Assembly: GCA_932294295.1 (NCBI GenBank)
Contig: OW028579.1
Span: 34,483,250-34,547,249, forward strand
Origin: Alitta virens
Lineage: Eukaryota; Annelida; Polychaeta; Phyllodocida; Nereididae
DNA: 64,000 nt
Reading direction: 5' to 3'
A program made the translations under genes and the position numbers. Below the pieces are notes generated by a model, which worked only from the letters and a program-made list of their open reading frames with translations, did no database searches and had not been told where the DNA came from. This document shows positions 35,605 through 48,507 of the stretch, piece after piece (the first letter of the stretch is position 1; each line of letters opens with the position of its first letter).

Positions 35605-38600
35605 TTATGGCCATTCAAAAATTTTACTGACCTTGGTCCTCATTTCCATATATTTTGTCATGATATCATGGACATCTTTAGTCTTTGCTAGATCTGTCCA
35701 GATTTTGAAATCGGCATAAAGCTCATCCCGCATTGTCTTATTGTTACTTTCGGCAGCAGCCATTGTTCCAGAACTATTTGCCAAATCTGCACAACCTTGA
35801 AACATTTGGCACAAATTAGTCATATCTTTTTGTGAACCATTTGGCATATCTTTTACATAACTTACCATAGAGCTCAAGTTTCCATAACGCCCGTGGTAGG
35901 CATTGTACATCACTGGATTCTCAAATAATTTAATCATGTCAAAGAATGGTGTATAATAAGCATTGGCTCTGCAACGGAATTTGCAAGGAAACAGGCAATT
36001 TATGTCTTGGTTATCAAAAACTGTTATCTTCTTGAACACTTGGGCTGTTTCACTCTCTGTCAAAAATCCTTCAATCTTTGCTACTGAGTTTGCAAAATCT
36101 TGCACATTCATTGTTGGGAATCGTATCTTGTAAAGAGCGTCTCCAATGACTTCTCGCATACTAGCACCATCACAAGCAGGATCTTGTCCACCATTTTTGA
36201 TGCATTTGTGTCTCATCCATTTCTTGATGACACCAAATAGATGAATTTCAAGCACATTAGTGCCTTCAGCATCAAGCATGGCTGACAAAGCTGGTTGTGA
36301 AATCTTCAGAAATGATTCCTGTAACAAAATATCCTTTGTTTGTTTTGAGAAAAAGTCACGACACTTCTCTTGAAGAACTGATGAATTATAATTGACTGCT
36401 TCATTCATGAATTCGCACACATTTTCAGCAGTGAAAGTCTTACTGATGTGGTCAGCACATAACTCTTGCAGGTGGTATATCATGAAATGCAATGATGCTG
36501 AGAGAAATATAAACGCATTGCTGTTTGAAAGTGGTAATTCATCTGTGTACATGAACCTGTAAAATAGAAAAAATAAAATAAAAGTAATATTGTTCGACAG
36601 ATGGGCCGAGAGAAAAGTTATTTGTAACTTTTTGGAGAAAACATATTTTTGAGAGTAAATTAAAGTTCATTAAACACTAAGAAAGTATGAGAATAGCACA
36701 AAGGTAAAAGATGAGAGGAAATTATCCTTTTTTCATTGATACATATTCTTTCCAATAAGCAACAGAAACATTACAATGGGAAATAGTGTTTCTTAATCAT
36801 CATCATTTAGAAACTTGGGGTCTCAATTGGCTTGAAGTGAGCCTGGTGCCTTGGGCCAAGGGCAGCTAGGGCCCTTGCATACCATCTGCGGTGTGTGTGC
36901 GTGAATTATGTTGAACGACATGTTAACCTGAGAGGTCATTCAAGTCTGTCTATATGTAGGGAGCTAAGCCTAGGGAGCTAGGCGTAGGTTGCTAGAAACA
37001 GTTAGACGAAGGGAGAGCTAGGGTGAGGAAAGGAACAGTGTAAGGAGAACTGAGCCATTTTCCACATTTAGTTTTTGTGCCGATCCCAATAATAAACCAA
37101 AGTCACTTTTTTTTCTTTCTATATTATACTATAATTAATCCTCTAATAATTTGAAGTGCTTTTTTGAAAGAATTATCAACCATTTCTTGTACATGGCCAA
37201 TTGTGCCACGTGCATTTTCCATGCAATTAAATAAAAGCATGGTTTTTGCCTCATTATAATTAGCTAAAAACCATGCGTTTTCCATGCATTTATCCTTCTC
37301 ATGGAAAACGCACGTGGCACATTTGGCCATGTATAAAGAGAAAATTATATTTCAGAAAAAATAGGCTCAGCTCTCCCTCCGATAAGGTGAACTGGGCCAT
37401 GGGAGCAGGAGAACTGTACTGGGCCAGTCTTGATGCAAGACCCTCGATCAGGCCTCTATGCAGGAGAGGGTCTTGGGGAATTTGCAGAAGCAAGGATCCC
37501 AGTGGGGAGCAAGAAAATTGTCTTCATGGAAAAGTTTATATTAATCGTAAGAATGAAATGTGACAAGTACCTGTACACAATTAAATGATGCAATGTCGTA
37601 CTGGATGAATTTTAAAGAACTATTTTGTTGGCCGCTAAGTTAAATTTAACGTGCGTAGTGACCTACTTCCACGGCATATTTCGCCATGTATTAATATCCA
37701 TCAGACCCTTGTCTACGACGCGGCCTGAGGGTCTGAATTCAGACTGGTACTGGACCAAACTTGTCGGTAACTAACAAACTGAAAAACTGGAACAAATGAT
37801 TAATGTTTTCCTAAACAGTTATCAACAAACATGATTGCATTGCAAGAACAGAGCTTTGGTATGTAGTCTTGAGTTTACAATGAGGCCAAAAAATATTTCT
37901 GAAAATGTGTAGCCTAAAACTTCATATACATTTTGAATATAGCTTTTTATTGTTAAATTTATTAATGTAACATTTGAAACTTTTCTGGTCATAATTCTGT
38001 ATATCTGATTGAACCTCCATTGGGAAGTTTACAGCATTTTTAAAATTTGTGCAATAATAAAAAATGCAGAATTTAATATATCCTATATCTTTAGCTGTAT
38101 AGCAACAGTAAACCACTGTCATACAGACTTGACTAATGATTGAATGCGAGGGAAATATGGCCGCTTAATTTTTGCTTTAATAATTTAAACTCTGAGAGTG
38201 TAAGAGTGACCTAAACAACTTGTATTGTAAGCCTTTCTTAAATCAATTTTTTTCACAGAGAAATGAAAGCCATATTTTTCTGCATGGCAAGAACAATATG
38301 TCAGTTATAATGTTGCACTGTAATTATATGATCATAACAATAGGTTTATTTCTAATCTATCCTCTATCAATTTTTGTCAATGAACAATTATATACATAGT
38401 GGAAAGTTTACTCACTGACAACAAAAAACAAAACATTTTCATATCACATGAAAAAATATCTGAAATACTATCATGCTTTCAAACATAACCGAATTTCAGG
38501 GTAAAAACTATATTATCTTCATCTGCAGGAAGGGTGGCCCAGTTCCCCTTACGGTCCAGTTCTCCTTGCTTTCCCCTATATTTTGTAAAACCCACAAACT

Positions 38601-38855
38601 CTGTATATTTTTTCCTGTCATTCGATCCCAACAATACCTTAACACGGTTTTCAATGAAGCGAAGTCCATGCTGTCAATAGAAATAGGCTCATCCCCATGA
38701 TTCCAGTCTGAGGCCATTTCATGAAGAACTCTACTTCTCACTTTCAACATAAATTTGTGAGCTCCGATTTTTTCTCCAGATGCACTAAAGAAAACATCGC
38801 AGCCCTCTTGTTTGTCGAACTCCATTCCGAGTTCCTTAAGCAAAGAATGTGCCAT
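35605..38855 (-). CDS. BTB-BACK protein, array copy 2
   Basis: Exons 38855-38638 and 36556-35605, phase-2 intron splitting the same Arg codon as in copy 1. The product is 389 residues. The BTB part reads QEGCDVFFSASGEKIGAHKF and then FMYTDELPLS. The BACK part includes ENVCEFMNEAVNYNSS, YKIRFPTMNVQDFANS and GFLTESETAQVF. DNA between about 36020 and 36400 is almost the same as copy 1 (about 94 percent by eye, higher around 36090-36230). By contrast, the C-terminal part after CLFPCKFRCR has diverged strongly and is longer (PVMYNAYHGRYGN segment). The last residues YMEMRTKVSKIFEWP again match the family pattern. The intron is 2.1 kb because of insertions, including a 143-bp palindromic element. 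Function as for copy 1, by family. Confidence 0.88.
37190..37332. mobile_element. 143-bp palindromic MITE in the intron of BTB copy 2
   Basis: TACATGGCCAATTGTGCCAC, continuing GTGCATTTTCCATG, is inverted against CATGGAAAACGCACGTGGCA, continuing CATTTGGCCATGTA. The arms are about 34 bp with a few mismatches. The inner bases AAACCATGCGTTTTCCATGC repeat part of the arm. Confidence 0.85.
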
Positions 38856-38865
38856 TTGTATGTCC

Positions 38866-39216
38866 TGTAAGACATGAAGTATATTAAAATTCATAATCAG
38901 CCATAAACCAGTTATTCCTAATACCAAAAAAAAATTCACGATCATGCAGAATTTGTCTATATTTAGGGAAATTTAACCAATGGCATCCACTTATGAATTG
39001 GACATTTGCTGTGGCTTTCCTGCAGGAAAATGACAAAATTGATTTCATATTTTTTGGTGAACAAAATCCTGAATAAGATCACAACAAAAGCACTTACAAA
39101 ATGAGGTAATTGAGGTCACTGGCATGTACAGTACATCAACTATTCGTTTGTATCTAAAATTCCGGGTGCACACTGCACATATATAAAATAAAGTGTCTTG
39201 AGTCTCTTCATCTGTG
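38866..39216. other. Upstream flank of BTB copy 2
   Basis: About 350 bp between the exon 2 acceptor of BTB copy 2 and the next TIR element. Patchy similarity to the flank of copy 1 is seen. I cannot define a promoter. Confidence 0.45.
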
Positions 39217-40213
39217 CACAGGCGTTCGCCAATGTGATAGCGCGGTGTCAGCTCTTAACGGTAACATTACTGTCTAATAAGATCTTGTTCATTATTTTGT
39301 AATATGGCCACAATGAAAGATGTCATCTGTTTGGATACATGCAATTTAGTCAAAATTAATGATTAGACTCCCTCATTGGTCATCATTATCCCATGACCAT
39401 CTTAAAATCAAGTCAAATCAAAAAATAACTAGTAGATTAACCAATTTTTCTAATTTCATCTTTTTTTCTTTTTTTTTTAAGTAGGTATATACACCTTTGA
39501 TTTAGTTAAATTATGTTTATATTTTGTTCTGCCTACGATCATAAATAATTGCAATTAGCACTTGACACTTAAGGATTACTGCCAAATTCAATTTCCACTT
39601 CAGATTCACACCTCTGAGCATTCAAGCAACCTCAAAATTGGCATTTAGCATTTAGAGTTCAATTGGTTACAAATATTTTAGCACAGGTCTATAAAATACA
39701 TCTCTATCAATTGGAGCTTGAGCACTACACTCGGAAATGACACTACTGATGCAGACAAAAACCATCTTTTTTTTTTTACTAAATTAAATTAAGAGTATGT
39801 GATGCTTATGTTGTAATATTGTTGCCCCAATTTAATAATCCTAATGTAAACAAAGTTGACCCAGTTAATGGCGTGAGCATAATGAGGCCGAATCGCGCAA
39901 CTTTAGGAATGACAGACTTACCTGGCCAGTTATGAAGACATTGTGCCCTTCTTTGATCAGTCTCAGAGAAGTTTCGGTGGCTGTTTCTTCACTTTCCATC
40001 ATTTAAATCACGCGTTTTCGCATATAGCTCACTTTCACAAGTCATGTGAAAATCTAGGTTCGTTCGGAATGCATTGTGATTTGCCAGCGACTACGTCATT
40101 CCCGCCGCTTGAGATGAGAAGCGAATTTGAGTAATCAGTAACCTTGGTATAGTATTAGTAAAGTGTTTACGCTAAGAGCTGACACCGCGCTATCACGCTG
40201 GCGAACGCCTGTG
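39217..40213. mobile_element. 997-bp TIR element with ends CACAGGCGTTCGCC
   Basis: The inverted ends span about 45 bp: CACAGGCGTTCGCCA, two variable bases, then TGATAGCGCGGTGTCAGCTC and TTA. The complement lies at 40169-40213. The ends are strikingly GC-rich compared with the interior. I see no reliable target duplication and no transposase frame, so it is non-autonomous. Confidence 0.88.
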
Positions 40214-42920
40214 ATGTGCCTAATTGTTTGTACTGAACCTTTAAAGTGAAATTCTTACGATCATTATGATTCTTACCTGTTAATAATTTCGTTTATATGG
40301 AACATGCAGTGTATCGACGTATCGTGTTGTGCAGACTGTGCCTATAAATAGATCGACTTTCCGGGAAAGAGCAGTAGACAGGGGTGTCACTATCACTAAA
40401 CTGCTAAACTAGGGAAATACACGCTTATGTTGCAAAAATTGTTGCACCTTTTCAATTGTTTATATAGCCCATATTAGTAGGGGAGGGTGATAATTTAAAA
40501 TATTTTAAAAGTCTATCTCTAACCCCTGAAAATATGGACCAAGTCAAAACAAAGCTAACCATACCAAATATATGTCTCAGTGATTGCAACCCCCCCCCCC
40601 CCCCGGTACATGCTTGAAAATTTGTTATTTAAAATTAATGGCGTTTATTGCCAATAATATATTTTTTTTCTTAATACAATGTGCCACAAATTATGCATGA
40701 GTCAAAGAAATATGACTCAAGAGCAACTAAATGTCTTAGCCAAAGTTTTTACACCTAAATGTGTTATAATTAAAGCATTTATATGGTAATACTTAGTATG
40801 TTTTTATGCATATATGCTGTAATTCATCCAATATATTGCTACCAGAGTTATAAGTTAGTTAGCACATGACTCCTATCACAGAGTATCTCAGGCAGCCATA
40901 AATTTGGCAAGGATTAACATTTCAATGAATGTGTTCATTTTGAGATTTTAGCTTTGTTTCTGCAGCAAACAAATATCTGGTATTGGACTGCCCAAGTGAT
41001 CTTGCAGTGGTTTAGTGCAGCAAGTTTGTCCATGTTTAGACATTAGGGCATGGTATGTTTCATGTGAATTATGATGAAGCATTATTAAGCCTACTGTTAA
41101 AAAATGTTTGATTCCAGAGCCAGGCCCTGAAAAATAGGGTAGAGAGATAGGGGAAAAAATGAGATTTTGTTCTTACCACAATAGATCGAGACACAGCACC
41201 AGTTAAATACCTCATTGAAATCATGCCATCTGGGATATTTAAGCTGCACAGCAAAATGGTACAGAAAGAGAGTACCATACCAGCAATCTACTTGCAGTTA
41301 CAGTATAATTTTTTAAAAGCAAATATTACTGAATTTCGTCAAAATGGCCTACTACATGACAATGAAATGGCAAAGAAATAGCAAATATTGCTGTTTACAG
41401 ATGGAAAACTGAGACTTAGAAGCTTTGAAAGCAGGAGAAGGACCTTTTACAGCATCAACACAGGTTATCTAAGAAGTGAAAATTTCTATGAGAGTTCTAA
41501 CTGCCAATGAGTATATTTTGAAATTCACTATGCGACAGATATAATACTTTCACTCCCGAATGCAAGAAGCTACCATTGAAAACTTATGCACAGAATCTTA
41601 AAATATACAACTTGGATAAAGTTTGTTTCCTAAGCATATGTACAGGGGGCTTAAATTTGTGGGCACTTCGATGTGTTTCTTAGTATATATTCTTTGTGAA
41701 ATTAATCAGCTTTGCAGAGGGCTAAATTAACTGAATAAATTGATTCAAATATAACTTTTCACGACTAGATTTCTTCATACCAAGAAATCAGACAATTCTA
41801 TTGTGTTTTTATGTTTGTTAGATATTTTGCGACGCTAAATGATAATAATCAAGTACGTACAACATGCACAAAGTATTGCTTCGTGGGATTCATTTTGAAG
41901 CTAATTAAGTGAGAAACACCATACAGCTATCTTACTGTGCCTTAATAACTCCAATGTTGACCAAGATAATCTTCAACTTGATTTTGTTTTTCTGAGGTCT
42001 CTCCACATTTACAGGGGTAGACTTAACATTCATGATTAAATGTAACCCCAAATCAGCTGTAAATGATGCTAATACCTACTTGCAGATACAAAAGCTGGGT
42101 CTAAGATATAGTGATCTGAATGGTGAGATGGTCTAAATGACGAATGAATTGAACTGTGGTCAAATCCAGTCAGTGACTTTTTAAAGTAAATTTAAGAAAG
42201 AAAAAAAGCAAACCAGGTTTAACAGTCTTAACCATGTTACTGGTTAGTAATTGCCTATCTTTGGCTTTAAAGAAAAGTGAACAGGAATTCAAAACAATTA
42301 ATGACGTAGGAAGCACAATTTTGTCTTTAATATTAATATACTGTTTATTTCTGGTTGAGGCGAGCATCAATGAACTTGTTGTCATTAGAGATAGTTTGGA
42401 AATTGACAAATGGAATTTTACTAAGCAAGAGGTAGTGTCCATTGTAGAGTTTCTTTGCACCAATTGATATATTGTACAGAGGCAGTGCTATATTATTTGC
42501 AGGGTGATTTTATTTCACTTTTATATTTTTGTTAATTTACACTGTTTTTTATTATAACTTTTTTGTTTACACTGTAACTGTTCTTTTGAAGGAATAAAGA
42601 TATATAATAATAGTAGACTTTGAATCGAGGTGGGTCTATTAATGCCTGACATTAATTACGGAGTTCCACTGTGCAGAATGCCGATGGTCTGACATCGTGT
42701 AGAAAGAAATACAAACAACTTGATTATTCGGAACCCATTTTGTTAAATACAACACAATAAATTCGAAGTACAGCATACCTTCATGATCAAGAGCACTGTG
42801 GAAGTCATGTAAGGTCTTTTAAAAACCCAAGGTGAACTTTATTCTATTTATTTTGTATTTTTTTAAATATATCAAGGTAACAATATATCAGTCATAGTCG
42901 ACTTGTGATACAAAATTTGT
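40214..42920. other. Intergenic, no gene recognised
   Basis: It holds a poly(C) run at 40590-40604 and short open frames only. A stretch ending with AATAAAG at about 42593, followed by AT-rich simple sequence, could be the 3' end of a retroelement. The 78-codon frame at 42234-42467 is not recognisable. Confidence 0.45.
40590..40604 (+). repeat. Poly(C) tract of 15
   Basis: Fifteen uninterrupted C bases in intergenic DNA. Confidence 0.95.
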
Positions 42921-42923
42921 CTT

Positions 42924-43022
42924 ATAGTATTCCAAATTGCATCGACGTCGGCGCAATGTCAGTGATGTTGTACCGACGGCAGCCGACATAGAAACGATGC
43001 TGGCCCGATTTGGAATGTTATC
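42924..43022. mobile_element. Small TIR element, family M1 copy 2
   Basis: ATAGTATTCCAAAT on the left and ATTTGGAATGTTAT on the right are inverted. It shares ACATAGAAACGATG and a CCGATTTGGAATG end with the copy at 20637-20747. Confidence 0.8.
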
Positions 43023-44409
43023 TTGGTAGAGTGTCTGAGGAGCTTTATTTGTACTTCACAAAGTAAATGGTGGTTTTATACCCCCATAAACCATGGGGTA
43101 CGATAGCCAAGTTAGTGTCTGGGTTCAAACCCCCTTTCCTTCACGGTTTTATGATAACATGCATTTGATGGTACAATATGTCACCTTGCATCTACGAGTA
43201 CACTGGACCATTAAGACCATCATTGTTCAATATTGATTGGTCTCAATGGTGAGATGGTCTTAATAGTGAGGTCATTGCAGGTACAATTGTTCTACACTCC
43301 ATTTGTCCAATGAAAACTGGGTGGAACGGTTCCTTCTCTCGGTTTTATGACATGATATCAAGACATTGTAATTTACATTCATCACCATACACAAAGTGTG
43401 TTTAGCTTGATTCTAAGTTCTTTGTATTTTCCCATAGTTTCAGTCACATTTTCTTTGTCTATAGTTTCTTGCCATTTGCAGAACTCGTCATGAAGTTGGG
43501 AGCTATTTTGACGAATTTTGTCATTGGAAATTGTTGCCAATCATGAACTGTTTGCTAAATCTGCAAAACACTGCGAGAGAATGCTGAATTTGCGGTCTCC
43601 GCTAATATCACATTGTAAAATTTGTCCGAATAGCTGAGTCACCTCTGAAAACGGTACATAATAGTAGCTGACTTTGCAACGGTAACCATCAGAAAATGGA
43701 CACTGGATATTTGTATTATCAAAAACTGTTATCTTTTTGAACACTTGGGCTGTTTCGCTCTGTGTCAAAAATCCATCAATCTTTGCTACTGAGTTTGCAA
43801 AATCTTGCACAGTCATGGTTGGGAATCGTATCTTGTACAGGTCATCTCCAAGTATTCGACGCATGTTGACGCCAGTGACAGAAAGACGTCTCTCTTCGCA
43901 TTTTTGTACAATCCATCTCTTCACTCGATGAAATAATGTGATTTCTAGTACATTAGTGCAGTTACAATCAAGGATCACAGAAAGTGCTGGTTGTGAGAGC
44001 TCGAGAAATGATTTGCTGTCCATTACCTCAGCAGTACACAGTTCAAACATTTTACGACATTTCTCAAGGAACATTGACGATTCAAAATGAACTGCTTCAT
44101 TAATATAGATACAAACATTTTCAGTAGTTATGGATTTGCTGATGTGGTGAACACAAACTCTTTCCAGGTGTGCAATCTTGAAGCGTGAAGCAGCCGAGAG
44201 AAAAGGGAAAACATTTTCATTTGAAAGCAGTATCTCATCCGTGTAGAGGTACCTAAAAGCAAAATTTAAAAAGTGTATATTTTCAGAAATTAATGAGAAA
44301 TTCAGGACAGAACTATTAAAGCTCGGATATAAAAGGAAAATATATTTCACAGTCTGGTATGAAGTCACTTGGTATTGTGTTTTCTCAATCTTATTGATCT
44401 AATTAAAAG

Positions 44410-44600
44410 CTTTTTGTAGCTTATATGAGCAGCTGCCAGAGGCTGATATAATGATGAGATGATAAGCCTTGGAGTCAGTCAACACCAGGTTACACATGAA
44501 CCACATGGATGGGGTCTTATACTTGCCTCAGCATAAACACTGGTTCCAAGGCACCACCAATCTAAGGTCTAATGGTGAAATACTGTGGCAATAATACATA
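44410..44600 (-). mobile_element. Diverged SINE body in the intron of BTB copy 3
   Basis: CTTGCCTCAGCATAAACACT, then CCAAGGCACC and AATCTAAGGTCT, follow the order of the SINE copies at 15.2 and 15.9 kb. No B box is left. Confidence 0.6.
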
Positions 44601-45057
44601 CAGCTAACATAGACAGCCTAATTATTTGTTTGCATTGTATGACTCAACAAAATGTGTAAAATATTATAATTTACTGATGTTTAGATGGTTGTCTGGTAAA
44701 CCACGCAACTGAGTTGGATTTATCTTTTTGATAAATTGAAAGTATGCATGGGGGATCGATATTGGCTGCTAAATTATTCTCTTTATCGATCCTTTAAGTC
44801 TCTTCTTATATTTAATACGTTTCTGGGAAATATAAAACTGGTGATATGTACTAATATATGCTGACTAGCAACTGTCAATTTCATGCCCATAAGAATAAAA
44901 AGATTATTGCAAATAATAATAATACTTTGTGTCCTGCATTTCAAACCCTTTGACAAGGTTAATTACCTAATAGTACATTGAATACCTATGGTTCCATAAT
45001 CCATCAAAATGTACATATATTAGTAATGGGTGTACTGTGCTAAATTTGCTATGTTAG

Positions 45058-45145
45058 TAACAGATCTACATAGTCTAGGGGTCAAGGCACTTGTCAGCTC
45101 CACTTTACTTGGTCCTCTTGGTCCTAAGTTCGATTCCAACCTGAG
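45058..45145 (+). mobile_element. tRNA-like SINE head in the intron of BTB copy 3
   Basis: TAGTCTAGGGGTCAAGGCA resembles an A box and AGTTCGATTCC a B box, about 60 bases apart. The stems do not pair, so it is not a functional tRNA. Confidence 0.55.
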
Positions 45146-45284
45146 ATAACATCCATGTATGCTCTGACAAGGAAAATAGCCCACCCCCCTCCCCACCCCA
45201 ATGACGTATGAAAGGCTTAATTTTTTAACACTTTAGCAATATGGTAATATCATCTGATGAATCTTAGGAAATTGTGCCATGAAT

Positions 45285-45380
45285 ACAATATAATTCAATA
45301 CAACACAATACAATACAGCACCAATAGGTGTCTATCAATAACTGTACAGTACAGTACAGTACAGTACAGTACAGTACAGT
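45285..45380 (+). repeat. AATAC and (ACAGT)n microsatellites
   Basis: The ACAGT pentamer is repeated about eight times at 45343-45380, after AATAC-rich sequence. A second AATAC tract is at 45657-45682, directly after an AATAAAACGATATATA tail that looks like a retroelement 3' end. Confidence 0.9.
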
Positions 45381-45989
45381 ATAAATCATTACAGTATTAC
45401 CCACTTCAAGTATTGACCTGTACAGTATTAACTCGCATTTTTATATTCATGTATGTATATGTAAACAAAACTGGAACCGACTTGCGTTTATCAAGTAAAT
45501 ATTTAGAAATACTAGTAGATTATAGATTGTATATATAGTAGATGTAGACACTAGACTTGTTTTTGTTATGTTGTATATTTGTTTGTTTTGTAATATTGTA
45601 TGACACGTGTATCAATTCCTGATATCAGGCTTGTCAATAAAACGATATATATATATATAATACAATACAATACAATACAATAAAATGCTTTTACCTTAAC
45701 AGTAAGCTGAAGTGCTTGTAACTCACTTCTTGTACAGCAAAAGGTTCTTTGTCACTGCTGCAGTCCTGAACCATTTGGTACAGGACCATGCACCTGACTT
45801 TTAAAATAAGTCTGTGAGCCCCAATTGTTTTTCCATCAATGCTGAAAACTACATCACAATCCTCCTGTGTTTCAAACTCACTAGTAATGGCCTGAGTTAA
45901 GGAAAATGATGTTTTGTTTCCTGCCGTAACTGATCAGAAATTTGAAATATCTCCAACAGGCTAAATACGCGCAAGCAGATTGCTGAAAT

Positions 45990-48440
45990 ACAGAAGATAC
46001 ATCTTAATGATGAGTTGCCCAATTCAAAATGCTACCAAATGAACTCTAAAGAACATTAAGCATATTTCATTTCATGCATAAAATAATCTTTGTTTAGCTG
46101 TCAGAAGGACAGCCAGTTTGGCGAGAGATTTGAGGGGTCAGACCACGATTTCAAACTTTCCCACAAATTGGGCCAAAATTGTGATGAAAAAATGAAATGA
46201 AATAATTAAAAGGAACAACTAACAAACCAAAAGCACTGTAGCATGTGTAGTGTAGGCAGACCATTTTAATTTCAGGCCAGTATTAATGTTTTTCTTTTTA
46301 TTTTTGCAGAATTTAGAACTGACAAACATTAAATTAGACCTAACAAACATTAAATATGGCCTGCTTTAATATCATCTTATTCCATGATCAATTTTGCTTC
46401 ATGAAATCCAATTCATCTTTGTGGTTCTAATCTCATAAATAATGACACAGTAATAGCACTTTAACAAGTTAAATAAAAACTCTGAAAAATACTATCTCAT
46501 GCCTTACCTGTAGGGATGGTCACTCTGAAGTGTTCTTGGTATTCTGCGATACAGTTATTTATAGACCATGCCTGCATGCATGATTGATTTCACTCAGCTT
46601 TTCTATTTCTATGATAGCATATTTCCCAGAAATAGAGTGCTCTAAAGAATTGCATAGGGGGGGGGGGGGGTTTGTGTCAATAACAGTGCTGAAAACATTT
46701 AACTACTGGTATTAATTTTAAATTTCTATTATTATAATTATTATTTTAGATCTTATTATTATATATAGCTAATCTGACAATTCATCCATCTCATTTTAAA
46801 ATTCCCTCATGTAGCATTGTTTTGGTATAATCAAGTCATCATAATCATGTATGATCAATATAATGCTAAAGTTTGTTTTATTTCTTACATTTGCTAACCT
46901 AGCATATTTTATAATGAAATTCACATATTTATATGTCAATATTTCATCTTATCCCTGTATTCTTTGTATATTAGACATTAAATACAAATGATTTGGGGAA
47001 ATGAGCCAGAACTACAATTTCCCTGACCAATAGGCAAAGTATCAACTCAATACAAAAATGTTGACGCCCTTTTGTGTTGGCATCAGTGATTACCCAAGCC
47101 ATTCCATTGTCTGTCATGCAACACCACAAGTGGCTGTCAAGACTGACAGGGTTGTTATTTAGACACCTGTTTCAATCATTAAACTTTCCAGGTATATATT
47201 TGTTGACCTCCGCAACATGTTTATCATGCAAGATACATGTAAATAGTGGATTTTCACAAAAGGTTCGCTATATTTCCACCAGGTGGCTAAGACAGAATAC
47301 TGCAATTCTATTGGTTAAAACGTCCCTGCCCTTGATTGTGATTGGCTGAAGCAAAGTGCATCCTATCAGCAGCATTCTTAGCGCATTTTAATTTATATTT
47401 TACATCCTATCATTCAATTGATTTCCGCTTTTTTCCTGAGAAAGTTATATTTGTGGATCTGTTAGTTATGTCCTACTATGTCTGGAAAGCAAAACGAGTA
47501 ATAAGAAGGGATGAAAGACTTATGTCCAGCTGGGTTCAGGGCTGCTCAGTGAAAAGACTCTATCAAAACAAACATGACATACATAGGCAATATTATATTC
47601 ATATCACCTAAAAATTAAAATTGATCTTGATTCTGATTTTATTTGCCTCAAAAAGTACACTTGAAATATGCAAATGAGGATAAGCATTTAAAAGACCTAA
47701 GGTTTGATGTTTAAAGTCATATACAAGAAAAGCATGGGAACTTTGCAGACCATAGGAAATTCCATGTACTGAACATGTTGCTGAATGGTGACAACAATAT
47801 ATTATTAGCAAAAGGATATCTAATATAATTATTGCCAAAAAAGCGTCTCACATAGCTGAAAGAAACACCATCTGAGTTTGCCCTGTGTGCTGCTTGCTGA
47901 TTTAGAATTTGCTGAGCATAATCATGACAATCAATTGTGATTGTCTTGGATGGAACAAGAAAAACATATAAAAGTTAGCATAAAGTCGAAGAGCTCAACT
48001 GCATTTTCAAGAGAGGCTTTTGGATCAAGGTTGATTTTGCTTTTGCACCATGTGGCCATTCGCTGAGGGTTTGCAGGTAAATGCTGGGGCAGCCTATGTT
48101 TGCTTATGATATTTATCAAGCAAAATATATTAAGAGATGTGTTGTATGAAAAAGTATTAATACAACTTAACTCAACTTTTTATTTAAGTGACATGCAAAG
48201 AAGTACATGTACAATTGTCCAGCCCAACAGGCCTATATGTCACTGGTGGAATAAAAAAAATATTTCTGTGTTTATTAAGTTTCATACACCTATATATAGA
48301 TAGTTATAATAAATTAATAATATAATCAAATATATATATATATGTTACAAGGTCCAAAATCTCACAGAAAACTACATAAACAATACAGAGGTGAAGTAAA
48401 CTCAATAAATAAAAAATAAAAATAAAACAGTCAATTTTGG
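45990..48440. other. Intergenic, no gene recognised
   Basis: It contains a poly(G) run of 14 at 46657-46670 and short frames only. The frame at 47342-47611 starts at TTG and has no recognisable motif. Confidence 0.5.
46657..46670 (+). repeat. Poly(G) tract of 14
   Basis: Fourteen uninterrupted G bases upstream of BTB copy 3. Confidence 0.95.
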
Positions 48441-48443
48441 AGA

Positions 48444-48507
48444 GTAACATTTCCCAGAAACCAGGGTAACATTTCCCAGAAACCAGAGTAACATTTCCCA
48501 GAAACCA
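48444..48507 (+). repeat. 22-bp tandem repeat, three units
   Basis: GTAACATTTCCCAGAAACCA is followed by GG, GA or the end. A single copy lies at the matching place downstream of BTB copy 5 (about 54144-54165), so the tandem expansion happened after the flanks were duplicated. Confidence 0.9.

Larger units (their letters stand above)
43382..45927 (-). pseudogene. BTB-BACK array copy 3, start and C-terminus damaged
   Basis: Exons 45927-45695 (the second exon begins at an acceptor, 45929) and 44252-43382, with the same phase-2 intron. Where other copies have ATG GCA, this one has ACG GCA (45927-45925), and no other in-frame ATG precedes the BTB domain in this exon. The BTB part QEDCDVVFSIDGKTIGAHRL and YLYTDEILLSNENVF is intact. 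So is the BACK part (YKIRFPTMTVQDFANSVAKI). After CFADLANSS there is an in-frame TGA at 43543-43541, yet the frame runs on for 52 more codons in line with the other copies (YKELRIKLNTLCVW) to a stop at 43384-43382. The cysteine-rich linker is shorter than in the other copies. It is a young pseudogene, or a gene with an upstream start and a truncated tail; only transcript data could tell. Confidence 0.8.

Noticed and set aside
45058..45145. Possible tRNA gene in the intron of BTB copy 3
   Set aside because: A and B boxes are present, but acceptor and anticodon stems are not.
47342..47611. 89-codon frame on the plus strand
   Set aside because: It starts at a TTG within an ATTGGCTGA context and has no recognisable motif or splice partners.
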